From assembly GCA_902406105.1 (NCBI GenBank), contig CABPCP010000001.1, forward strand, positions 1 through 64,000: 64,000 nt of DNA, in the 5' to 3' direction. Below the pieces are notes generated by a model, which saw nothing but the letters and a program-made list of their open reading frames with translations, made no database searches and was not told the DNA's origin. The position numbers and the translations under genes are program-made. Numbering within the stretch: position 1 is the first letter of the stretch; every line of letters begins with the position of its first letter. Below are positions 36,340 to 44,443 of this stretch, piece by piece. Source of the stretch: an uncultured Mordavella sp. (lineage in GTDB: Bacteria > Bacillota > Clostridia > Lachnospirales > Lachnospiraceae).

Positions 36340-37106
36340 ATGGAACGAATAACGAAGATCATTCAAAAGCATAAATGGGTTGTTCTTCTTGTGTGTGCAA
36401 CCTTAGTCATTGTGATTGTTATGCTGGTAAGAGCATTGTGGGATCCGGCCAGGGATGAAGTGCGGGAAGGAACCGTTTATCTGGAGAAATTGGAAAATAA
36501 GGATCTTGCTGCTGTAGAGGCGGAAGTGAAAGAAGTAAAGAGGAAGGCGCAGGATGAGGCGATTGAAGCCGGCGAACTTTCCATTTGGGCGCAATTTAGT
36601 GATTATGTTATATTTGGGGATTCCAGAACGGTAGGATTTTCTTCTTATGAGTTTTTGGACAAGCAGAGAGTGTTGGCAGAGAGAGGTCTGACTATTGCGG
36701 ATATTTCTGCTTATGAAGACCAGATGGTGGCTCTGAATCCATCCTGTCTTTTTTATGTACAGGCTTGAATGATGTGGCGAGTGGATATTGGAAAACGCCA
36801 GAGGAATATGTGGCCGCATACGAGGAGACTGTGCAGGAACTTATGAAAATGCTGCCGGATACGGAAATTTATATCAATTCTATTTTTCCAGCCCAGGCCC
36901 CGGCCTTTGAGAAAAACGAAAATGAGCGAGAGATTCCTGAGTATAATGAGGCCGTGAAACAGTGGTGTGAGGAAAAGGGATACCATTACATAGATAACAC
37001 AAGTGTATATGAAAAACACAACGATTTATATGAAGAAGATGGTATCCATTTTAAAAAAGAGTTTTATCAGTATTGGGCGGCGAATATGCTGGCAGAGGTA
37101 GAGTAA
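36340..37106 (+). pseudogene. SGNH hydrolase interrupted by a frameshift in a T6 run
   Basis: The first part (36340-36768) has a membrane anchor (about 13-31) and SGNH block I IFGDSRTVGF, but stops soon after CLFYVQA. The other frame continues through GLNDVASGYW (block III) to block V EEDGIHFKKEF, ending at 37106. Adding one T to the run at 36749-36754 joins the parts as CLFLCTGLND, the normal family sequence. Intact, it would be about 255 residues and act as an esterase or acetyl transferase on extracellular polysaccharide. The break may be a real mutation, phase variation at the homopolymer or a sequencing error. GGAG precedes the ATG at 36340. Confidence 0.85.
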
Positions 37107-37591
37107 TGAGAGATTATTTGATGAAGGGGATCGGGTTTGTTAAATATATCCTGCTGATTTTATTGGCTGTTTTTATTGTGGGCTTGATGCGGGGAGACAA
37201 GATCAGCAATGCTAAAATAGAGGATGTGGCGGAAAAGGTTACGAAAGCTGTGGATATGACGGACCTTTCAGCCGCGGATAACAGGACAGTGCGGCGGCTT
37301 TATGGAATCAATGTAAATGATTATGAGGGAGTCAGCCTGTATGTATCAGATTCTAATATGAAGGTAGAAGAAGTATTGATTGTAAAACTAAGGGATGTAT
37401 CGCAAGCGGATGGAGTAGAAACAGCAGTGCGGGAAAGGGTGGATACCCAGCTCCAAAGTTTTGAAGGATATGGGCCGGAACAGTGTAAGCTTTTAAACGA
37501 TCATGTGCTGGATACGGAAGGCAATTATATCCTGTTCATAGTGAATCAAAAGGCGCAGGCGGCGGATCAGGCATTTCAAAAGAGTCTATAA
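37106..37591 (+). CDS. DUF4358 family membrane-anchored protein
   Basis: This 161-residue protein has an N-terminal membrane helix (about 8-28) and an extracytoplasmic DUF4358 domain (MTDLSAADNRTVRRLYGIN, then ESVSLYVSD-like strand VSLYVSDSNMKVEEVLIVKL). The family is common near MBOAT acylation genes. Its start overlaps the stop of the SGNH gene by 1 bp, and the next gene starts 16 bp later, so it belongs to the acylation operon. An alternative start is at 37121. Confidence 0.75.
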   Translation: MRDYLMKGIGFVKYILLILLAVFIVGLMRGDKISNAKIEDVAEKVTKAVDMTDLSAADNRTVRRLYGINVNDYEGVSLYVSDSNMKVEEVLIVKLRDVSQADGVETAVRERVDTQLQSFEGYGPEQCKLLNDHVLDTEGNYILFIVNQKAQAADQAFQKSL

Positions 37592-37607
37592 AAGGAAGTA
37601 AGATACC

Positions 37608-39020
37608 ATGATATTTAGCAGTGTTTTCTTTATTTTTATATTTCTTCCTCTGACGCTGGTCATTTACTTCTTGGTTCCCAAAGCGGGGAAAAATATCGTA
37701 CTTTTGATCAGCAGTCTTATTTTTTATGCATGGGGAGAACCAATCTATATTGTGCTGATGATGTTCAGCATTGTTTATAATTACATCAGCGGAGTCGAGA
37801 TTGACTATCACAGAGATAAAGGCAACAGGCGGAAGATGCGATTTGTATTTTGGATGGCTGTGGCAGTGAATCTTGGTGTTTTGATGTTCTTCAAGTATTA
37901 TGGATTCCTGATGGAAAATTTGAATTTTATTCTTCCGGTAGATATTCCTTATAAGGAGCTGTCACTTCCTGTCGGAATTTCTTTCTATACATTCCAGACA
38001 TTATCCTATATCATAGATGTGTATAAAGATAATGTGGCCGTACAGAAGAACCTGATCAATTTTGGAACATATATTACGATGTTTCCGCAGCTGATCGCAG
38101 GCCCGATCGTGCGCTATTCGGATATTGAAGGGCAGCTGGAAGAGAGAAAAGTGACGCTCGCCAAATTTGGAAACGGAGCGGCGTGGTTTCTGCGCGGCTT
38201 GGGGAAGAAAGTGCTTTTGGCGAATAATGTGGGAATGGCCTATGATGCGATCGCGGCCCTGCCTCAGGGCGAGATGTCGATGCTGTCAGCCTGGGTGGGA
38301 TGCGCCGCCTATACGTTCCAGATTTATTTTGATTTCAGCGGCTATTCTGATATGGCGATCGGGCTTGGGAAAATGTTCGGGTTTGAATTTATGAAAAACT
38401 TTGACTACCCATATATTTCCAAAAGTGTGACTGAGTTTTGGAGAAGATGGCATATTTCTCTTGGCACATGGTTCCGAGAATATGTATACATTCCTTTAGG
38501 AGGAAATCGGGTGGGGACCAAGAAGGCGATCCGCAATATTTTTATCGTATGGTTTCTGACTGGTTTCTGGCATGGGGCGGCCTGGAACTTTATTTTCTGG
38601 GGCGTATATTACGGAGTGCTGCTGCTTTTGGAGAAATATGTATTAAAAGAAGTTTTAGAGCGTGTGCCAGGAATCATCAAACACATCTATACTATGCTTT
38701 TCGTGATGGTGGGCTGGGTATTATTTTTCTCTCCTGGAATGGGAGAAGCGCTTTCTTATATCGGAGTGATGTTTGGAATTGGCGCTGATGGATTTGCGGA
38801 TGCGGCAGGAATTTACTACCTGTATAATTATCTGATCTTATTTGTGATTTCTATTATTTGTTCAGCGCCTTATGCTTATAAAAAATTTCAACAGATTGTG
38901 TTTGGCGGCGCAAAAGGCCGGACGGCCGTGGCAATGGGAGCGTATATGGCGATTTTCCTTCTGTCGCTGGCTTATCTGGTAAACGCGACGTATAATCCAT
39001 TCTTATATTTTAGATTTTAA
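37608..39020 (+). CDS. MBOAT-family O-acyltransferase (AlgI/DltB-like)
   Basis: This 470-residue polytopic protein has about ten membrane segments and the MBOAT signature WHISLGTWFREYVYIPLGGN plus the catalytic histidine in TGFWHGAAWNFIFWG. Family members pass an acyl or acetyl group from the cytoplasm to a surface polymer acceptor. Here it is flanked by DUF4358 and DHHW genes, the usual bacterial exopolysaccharide or wall-polymer O-acetylation set. AAAAGGAAG precedes the ATG. Confidence 0.95.
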   Translation: MIFSSVFFIFIFLPLTLVIYFLVPKAGKNIVLLISSLIFYAWGEPIYIVLMMFSIVYNYISGVEIDYHRDKGNRRKMRFVFWMAVAVNLGVLMFFKYYGFLMENLNFILPVDIPYKELSLPVGISFYTFQTLSYIIDVYKDNVAVQKNLINFGTYITMFPQLIAGPIVRYSDIEGQLEERKVTLAKFGNGAAWFLRGLGKKVLLANNVGMAYDAIAALPQGEMSMLSAWVGCAAYTFQIYFDFSGYSDMAIGLGKMFGFEFMKNFDYPYISKSVTEFWRRWHISLGTWFREYVYIPLGGNRVGTKKAIRNIFIVWFLTGFWHGAAWNFIFWGVYYGVLLLLEKYVLKEVLERVPGIIKHIYTMLFVMVGWVLFFSPGMGEALSYIGVMFGIGADGFADAAGIYYLYNYLILFVISIICSAPYAYKKFQQIVFGGAKGRTAVAMGAYMAIFLLSLAYLVNATYNPFLYFRF

Positions 39021-39035
39021 GAGGACTGACGCAAT

Positions 39036-40268
39036 ATGACGCAGAGAGACGAGAAAAGAAGGCAGAGAGAAAAAAGAGGAAGAAAAATCCAGAGCAGATT
39101 TTATCGGAGACTAGCTAGAGTATTCGGTGTGCTGCTGCTGATTTTTGTTCTGTTAAATATAGTAAAGAGAGATCAGGAATTCTCTGATGAAGAAAACCGA
39201 GTGCTTGCAAGCAGGCCAAAGCTTACTTGGGAGTCGATCAAAAGCGGAGATTTCATGACGGATTTTGAGACCTATGTATCGGATCAGTTTTTTGCTAGGA
39301 ATCAATGGATTTCGTTAAAACTCTACGAGGATCGATTCCTTGGAAAGAAAGAATCCAACGGGGTGTATCTTGGAAAGAATGGATATCTGATCGAGAAACC
39401 AAGTGAGCCGGACTGGAAAAATGTAGAGAGAAATATGGCGGCAATATCAGATTTCGCGGGACGCCACGAGGAGATTCCCACATATATGTGTTTGGCGCCA
39501 AATGCGTACTATATCTTGGCGGATCATCTGCCAGCCAAGGCGCCGGTCCGGGATCAGGCGGATGATCTGAAAAAGATAAGGGAGATGGAAGGAAGTTCAA
39601 TAAAAGACATTGATGTGACTGGCGCGTTACAAAAACACGCAAAAGAGGACATTTATTATAAGACCGACCATCACTGGACCAGTCTTGGGGCCAGATATGC
39701 CTTTGAGGAAGTGGCAGGAGCAATGAAATTGGAAAATATAGAAACGGATTATGCAGTCCATACAGTGGCTAGTGATTTCCAAGGGACTCTTGCATCGAAA
39801 AGCGGCTATCATGGCTCCAAAGACTTGGTTCAGGTATATCAGCCGAAGAATCAGACGGTAGATTATGTCGTTTCTTATGTAGAAGAGGGGGAGAAATCCA
39901 CATCTATTTATAACAGCAAGTGTCTGAAGGAAAAAGATAAATATACGGTCTTTTTTGGAGGAAATCACGCGCGGATTGATATCAGTACGACTCAGCCGGA
40001 GCGAAAGAATCTTTTGATTTTTAAAGATTCTTACGCAAATTGTTTTGTACAGTTTTTGCTTCCGTATTATCAAAATATTATTATGGTAGATCCGCGATAT
40101 TATTATGAAAATGTAGATAGTCTCGTGGAAAGTTACGGGATTACCGACATTTTGTTTTTGTATAATGTCAATACCTTTGTCACAGATAATTCGCTTGCGG
40201 ATGTTCTGGCAGAGGAAGAAACTGCGGAAGAAGCTGCTGCAGAAGAAAATATTACCAACGGAGTATGA
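39036..40268 (+). CDS. DHHW-family SGNH-like acyltransferase (AlgX/AlgJ-like)
   Basis: This 410-residue protein has a basic N-terminus, one membrane anchor (about 25-43) and an extracytoplasmic SGNH-like domain. The motif KTDHHWTSLGARYAF (about 208-222) gives the DHHW family its name, and LLIFKDSYANCFVQFL carries the candidate catalytic serine. It probably transfers the acyl group delivered by the MBOAT protein onto the polymer. The C-terminus ends in an acidic Glu/Ala tail. It lies 15 bp after the MBOAT gene and 3 bp before the pseudouridine synthase gene. Confidence 0.88.
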   Translation: MTQRDEKRRQREKRGRKIQSRFYRRLARVFGVLLLIFVLLNIVKRDQEFSDEENRVLASRPKLTWESIKSGDFMTDFETYVSDQFFARNQWISLKLYEDRFLGKKESNGVYLGKNGYLIEKPSEPDWKNVERNMAAISDFAGRHEEIPTYMCLAPNAYYILADHLPAKAPVRDQADDLKKIREMEGSSIKDIDVTGALQKHAKEDIYYKTDHHWTSLGARYAFEEVAGAMKLENIETDYAVHTVASDFQGTLASKSGYHGSKDLVQVYQPKNQTVDYVVSYVEEGEKSTSIYNSKCLKEKDKYTVFFGGNHARIDISTTQPERKNLLIFKDSYANCFVQFLLPYYQNIIMVDPRYYYENVDSLVESYGITDILFLYNVNTFVTDNSLADVLAEEETAEEAAAEENITNGV

Positions 40269-40271
40269 ACG

Positions 40272-41018
40272 ATGGTACGATTGAATAAATACTTAAGTGA
40301 AGCCGGCGTATGCTCCCGGCGGGAAGCGGACCGCCTGATCCAGGCGGGGCGTGTGACGGTGGACGGACAAAAGGCCGTTCCAGGGATGCAGGTGACAGAG
40401 GGCCAGGAAGTCAGGATCGGGAAAAAGCTGGTGGCCGGCAGGGAGGATAAAGTCGTGCTGGCTTTCTATAAGCCGGCGGGGATCGTGTGTACGGAAGACC
40501 GCAGAGAGAGGAAAAGCACGGCAAGGTTCCTGGATTATCCGGTCAGAGTCACTTACGCCGGACGGCTGGACAAGGATTCCGAAGGCCTTCTGATCATGAC
40601 CAACGACGGGGATCTGATCAACCGTATGATGCGGGCCCGGTATTTCCATGAAAAAGAGTATCAGGTGACGGTAGATCGGCCGATAACGGAAGAATTCCTG
40701 GAAGGCATGAGAAAGGGAGTCCATATCAAGGACAAAGAGAAGGGATTGGATGCCATGACCAGGCCCTGCCCGGTGGAAAAGATTGGGAAATATACCTTCC
40801 GCATCATACTCACGCAGGGACTTAACCGGCAGATCCGCCGGATGTGCCAGGTATTTGGATATCAGGTAAAGAAATTGGTAAGAGTAAGGATCATGAATAT
40901 TAAATTAGGCAGTCTGAAGCCGGGGCAATTCCGGCCGCTGACTGAGGAAGAGGCCAGAGAATTATATGAACAGACAGAAACAAAAACGGATGCAGGAGTT
41001 GGTAGAACTTCTGAATAA
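40272..41018 (+). CDS. RsuA/RluF-family pseudouridine synthase
   Basis: This 248-residue enzyme has an S4 RNA-binding domain (RLNKYLSEAGVCSRREADRL) and a catalytic domain with the RsuA-type motif YAGRLDKDSEGLLIMTNDGD, where the aspartate of GRLD is catalytic. HYRQLK-like motif II appears as GLNRQIRRMCQVFGY. It most resembles RluF, which modifies 23S rRNA near positions 2604/2605. It starts 3 bp after the DHHW gene but is probably unrelated in function. The ligA gene starts inside its 3' end. Confidence 0.93.
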   Translation: MVRLNKYLSEAGVCSRREADRLIQAGRVTVDGQKAVPGMQVTEGQEVRIGKKLVAGREDKVVLAFYKPAGIVCTEDRRERKSTARFLDYPVRVTYAGRLDKDSEGLLIMTNDGDLINRMMRARYFHEKEYQVTVDRPITEEFLEGMRKGVHIKDKEKGLDAMTRPCPVEKIGKYTFRIILTQGLNRQIRRMCQVFGYQVKKLVRVRIMNIKLGSLKPGQFRPLTEEEARELYEQTETKTDAGVGRTSE

Positions 41019-42921
41019 AGCGGGGAAAGCCTACTATCAGGATGCCCAGGAGATCATGAGCAACTATGAGTATGACAGCCTGTACGACGAGCTTGTGGAG
41101 CTGGAAAAGGAGCTTGGAATCACGCTGTCAGACAGCCCCACAGTGAATGTAGGCTATGAGGTTTTGAGCGAACTGCCCAAGGAGCGGCACGAAGAGCCTA
41201 TGCTTTCTCTGGATAAAACCAAGGAGGCGGAGGGCTTAAAAGACTTCCTGGGAGATCAGAAAGGATTGCTGTCCTGGAAGATGGACGGCCTGACCATCGT
41301 TCTGACTTATCAGGGCGGAGAACTGGTAAAGGCGGTCACCAGAGGAAATGGGGAAGTTGGCGAGGTGATCACCAACAATGCCAGAGTGTTCCGCAATATC
41401 CCGCTGAAGATCAGCTATCAGGGGGAGCTGATCCTTAGGGGAGAGGCTGTGATCGGCTACAAGGATTTTGAGCGGATCAACGAGGAGATCACAGACGTTC
41501 AGGCGAAATACAAGAACCCAAGGAATCTGTGCAGCGGGTCTGTCCGCCAGCTCAACAATGAGATCACAGCAAAAAGAAATGTGCGGTTTTTTGCCTTTGC
41601 GCTGGTACGGGCGGCGGGAGTAGATTTCCATAACTCCAGGGCTTCCCAGATGGAATGGCTGGAGCAAGAAGGGTTCGAGACGGTGGAATACCATGAAGTT
41701 ACCAGAGAGACGGTGGAGGCGGAAGTTATTAAATTTTCCGAAAAAATCGCGAAGAATGATTTCCCCTCAGACGGACTCGTGTTAATATATGATGATATAG
41801 AGTATGGCCAGTCTCTGGGACGCACAGCCAAGTTCCCAAGAGATTCCATTGCGTTTAAATGGGCGGATGAAACCTGCAGGACCAAGCTTCTGGAGATCGA
41901 GTGGAGCCCTTCCAGGACAGGGCTTATCAATCCGGTGGCCATATTTGAACCCGTGGAGCTGGAAGGCACCACCGTGAGCCGGGCCAGCGTCCATAACATC
42001 AGCATCATGGAAGAGTTGGAGCTGGGCGTAGGAGATGAGATCGAGGTATATAAGGCCAATATGATCATCCCGCAGATCGCCCGGAACCTGACCAGAAGCG
42101 GAGTCAGGGACATTCCGGAAGTCTGTCCGGTCTGCCAGGGCAGGACAAAGATCCGGCAGGAGGGAAACGCAAAGACCCTCTACTGTACCAACCCGGACTG
42201 CCAGGCGAAACATGTGAAGGCGTTTACCCTCTTTGTCAGCAGAGACGCAATGAACATCGAAGGCCTCTCGGAATCCACGCTGGAGAAATTTATTTCCCGC
42301 GGATTTATCCGGGAATACGCAGACATCTTCCACCTGGACCGGCATCAGGAAGAGATAAAGACCATGGACGGTTTTGGAGAGAAATCTTACAATAACCTGG
42401 CGGCCAGCATTGAAAAAGCAAGGAGTACGACGCTGCCTAGAGTGATCTACGGTCTGGGGATCGCCAATATCGGACTTGCCAACGCCAAGATGATCTGCAA
42501 GTATTTTGATCACGACCTTGCGCGGATGCTGGCGGCAGACGCGGAAGAGCTGAGCGGGATCTCCGGGATCGGAGGCGTGATCGCGGGAGCTTTTGTAGAA
42601 TATTTTGCCGATCCGGTCCATGTAGAGCGGCTGGAACGTCTCATGAAAGAACTGACCATCGAAGAAGAGGAAGGAACAGGAGCGGCCCAGACGCTGGAGG
42701 GAAAGACCTTTGTGATCACCGGAAGCGTGGAACATTTCGCTAACCGGGGAGAGGTAAAGGCGCTGATCGAAAGCCTTGGAGGAAAGGTGACGGGTTCTGT
42801 TACGTCTAAGACAGATTACCTGATCAATAATGACGTGACTTCCACATCATCGAAGAATAAAAAGGCCAGAGAGCTTGGGATTCCTATTATCTCGGAGGAT
42901 GAATTCCTGAAGATGACGTAA
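40966..42921 (+). CDS. ligA: NAD-dependent DNA ligase LigA
   Basis: This 651-residue ligase has the N-terminal Ia NMN-binding part (YEYDSLYDELVELEKE), the nucleophile K105 in SWKMDG, a Cys4 zinc finger (CPVCQG ... CTNPDC), a helix-hairpin-helix domain (LSGISGIGGVIAGAF) and a C-terminal BRCT domain (about 575-651). It seals DNA nicks using NAD. It is slightly shorter than the E. coli enzyme and the KMDG motif is less common than KIDG. The start overlaps the pseudouridine synthase by 53 bp; the ATG at 40990 is a possible alternative start. Confidence 0.93.
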   Translation: MNRQKQKRMQELVELLNKAGKAYYQDAQEIMSNYEYDSLYDELVELEKELGITLSDSPTVNVGYEVLSELPKERHEEPMLSLDKTKEAEGLKDFLGDQKGLLSWKMDGLTIVLTYQGGELVKAVTRGNGEVGEVITNNARVFRNIPLKISYQGELILRGEAVIGYKDFERINEEITDVQAKYKNPRNLCSGSVRQLNNEITAKRNVRFFAFALVRAAGVDFHNSRASQMEWLEQEGFETVEYHEVTRETVEAEVIKFSEKIAKNDFPSDGLVLIYDDIEYGQSLGRTAKFPRDSIAFKWADETCRTKLLEIEWSPSRTGLINPVAIFEPVELEGTTVSRASVHNISIMEELELGVGDEIEVYKANMIIPQIARNLTRSGVRDIPEVCPVCQGRTKIRQEGNAKTLYCTNPDCQAKHVKAFTLFVSRDAMNIEGLSESTLEKFISRGFIREYADIFHLDRHQEEIKTMDGFGEKSYNNLAASIEKARSTTLPRVIYGLGIANIGLANAKMICKYFDHDLARMLAADAEELSGISGIGGVIAGAFVEYFADPVHVERLERLMKELTIEEEEGTGAAQTLEGKTFVITGSVEHFANRGEVKALIESLGGKVTGSVTSKTDYLINNDVTSTSSKNKKARELGIPIISEDEFLKMT

Positions 42922-42953
42922 GGAGAAAGGCCTTTAGAAAGAAGGGATTGAAC

Positions 42954-44387
42954 ATGTCTGAGAAAGAAAACAGAAATGAACAGGAAATAGAGAAAGCAGA
43001 AAACGTACAGGGTGTCGTAGAAGAGCAGGACAAGGATGACAATGAATATGAGAAGGTCTGCTTTATCTGCCGGCGGCCGGAGAGCGTGGCCGGGAAGATG
43101 ATCGACCTTCCGAACAATATCTGTGTGTGCCGGGACTGTATGCAGAAGAGCTTTGACGCCATGACCAGCGGGCAGGTAGATTACTCCCAGCTTATGAATA
43201 ATCTGCCCCCTGGAGTACAGTTTATGAACTTATCGGATCTGGAACAGTCGGTGCCGAAACAGCAGAAGGTCAAGAAGAAAAAAGAGGGAGAAGAAAGAGT
43301 TCCCCTGGTAGACCTGAAAAATCTGCCGGCGCCCCACAAGATCAAGGCTCAGTTAGACGAGTATGTGGTGGGGCAGGAATATGCCAAGAAAGCCATGTCT
43401 GTAGCAGTTTACAACCACTACAAGCGGGTGGCCACAGACACGATGGACGACATCGAGATCGAGAAGTCTAATATGCTGATGATCGGTCCTACAGGATCTG
43501 GCAAGACCTATCTGGTCAAGACCCTGGCCAAGCTTCTGGATGTGCCCCTGGCGATCACGGACGCCACTTCGCTTACGGAAGCAGGCTACATAGGAGACGA
43601 TATTGAGAGCGTAGTTTCCAAGCTTTTAGCGGCGGCGGATAATGACGTTGAGAAGGCGGAGCAGGGGATCATTTTCATTGACGAGATCGATAAGATCGCC
43701 AAAAAGAGAAATTCAAACCAGCGGGATGTCAGCGGAGAATCTGTCCAGCAGGGAATGCTGAAACTCCTGGAGGGAAGCGACGTAGAGGTGCCGGTGGGCG
43801 CCAACAGTAAAAACGCGATGGTGCCGCTGACCACCGTGAATACAAGAAATATTCTGTTCATCTGCGGCGGCGCGTTCCCGGATCTGGAAGGCATCATCAA
43901 GGAACGGCTGACCAAACAGTCCTCCATAGGATTTGGCGCTGACCTGAAGGACAAATATGATAAGGATAAAACGATCCTGGAGAAAGTGACTGTAGAAGAT
44001 CTCCGGAATTTTGGAATGATCCCGGAATTCCTGGGGCGGCTTCCTATTATCTTCACCTTGCAGGGAATGAATGAAGACATGCTGGTGAAGATTTTAAAAG
44101 AACCAAAGAACGCGATCTTGAAGCAGTACCAGAAACTCCTGGCGTTAGACGAAGTGAAGCTGGATTTTGAAGAAGAAGCGCTGGAGGCGATCGCTAAGAA
44201 GGCAATGAAAAAGGATACTGGGGCCAGAGCTTTGAGGGCTATCATTGAGGAATTTATGCTGGATATCATGTATGAGATCCCCAAAGACGATAATATCGGC
44301 CAGGTGACGATCACCAAGGATTACGTTGAGGGAACAGGAGGCCCGATCATCACGCTGCGGGGACAGCAGGTGGCCAGACTTCCGTAA
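42954..44387 (+). CDS. clpX: ClpX-type AAA+ unfoldase with extended zinc N-domain
   Basis: This 477-residue protein has a zinc-binding domain with C36, C39, C59 and C62, a linker, and an AAA+ module with Walker A GPTGSGKT, the pore loop GYIGDD (usually GYVG), Walker B IIFIDEIDKI, and the IGF docking loop for ClpP (SSIGFGADLK). About 50 extra residues (acidic N-terminus, charged linker KKKKEGEE) make it longer than usual ClpX. It is not linked to clpP here, so it may be a paralogue of a main clpX elsewhere; I cannot tell from this window. AAGGG precedes the ATG at 42954. Confidence 0.92.
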   Translation: MSEKENRNEQEIEKAENVQGVVEEQDKDDNEYEKVCFICRRPESVAGKMIDLPNNICVCRDCMQKSFDAMTSGQVDYSQLMNNLPPGVQFMNLSDLEQSVPKQQKVKKKKEGEERVPLVDLKNLPAPHKIKAQLDEYVVGQEYAKKAMSVAVYNHYKRVATDTMDDIEIEKSNMLMIGPTGSGKTYLVKTLAKLLDVPLAITDATSLTEAGYIGDDIESVVSKLLAAADNDVEKAEQGIIFIDEIDKIAKKRNSNQRDVSGESVQQGMLKLLEGSDVEVPVGANSKNAMVPLTTVNTRNILFICGGAFPDLEGIIKERLTKQSSIGFGADLKDKYDKDKTILEKVTVEDLRNFGMIPEFLGRLPIIFTLQGMNEDMLVKILKEPKNAILKQYQKLLALDEVKLDFEEEALEAIAKKAMKKDTGARALRAIIEEFMLDIMYEIPKDDNIGQVTITKDYVEGTGGPIITLRGQQVARLP

Positions 44388-44404
44388 GGAATATCTGAAA
44401 TATT

Positions 44405-44443
44405 ACACCTCATATACTTACAAAAAGTATATGGGGTGTTTTT
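44405..44443 (+). terminator. Terminator of clpX that overlaps the next gene's RBS
   Basis: ACACCTCATATACTT (44405-44419) pairs with AAGTATATGGGGTGT (44425-44439), followed by five T. The U-run directly abuts the ATG of the protease gene at 44444, and the only ribosome-binding sequence (GGGGTG) is inside the hairpin's 3' arm. Confidence 0.75.

Noticed and set aside
36745..36760. Programmed -1 ribosomal frameshift at the T6 run
   Set aside because: The run is not in the phase of a classical X XXY YYZ slippery heptamer and no downstream structure was seen; only simple slippage or an error fits.
36765..37106. Separate gene for the C-terminal half of the SGNH hydrolase
   Set aside because: It has no start signal of its own and continues the SGNH motifs of the preceding frame; it is better explained as a frameshift.
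41782..42735. 317-residue antisense frame opposite ligA
   Set aside because: Long by chance in GC-skewed coding sequence; no start signal or motif.
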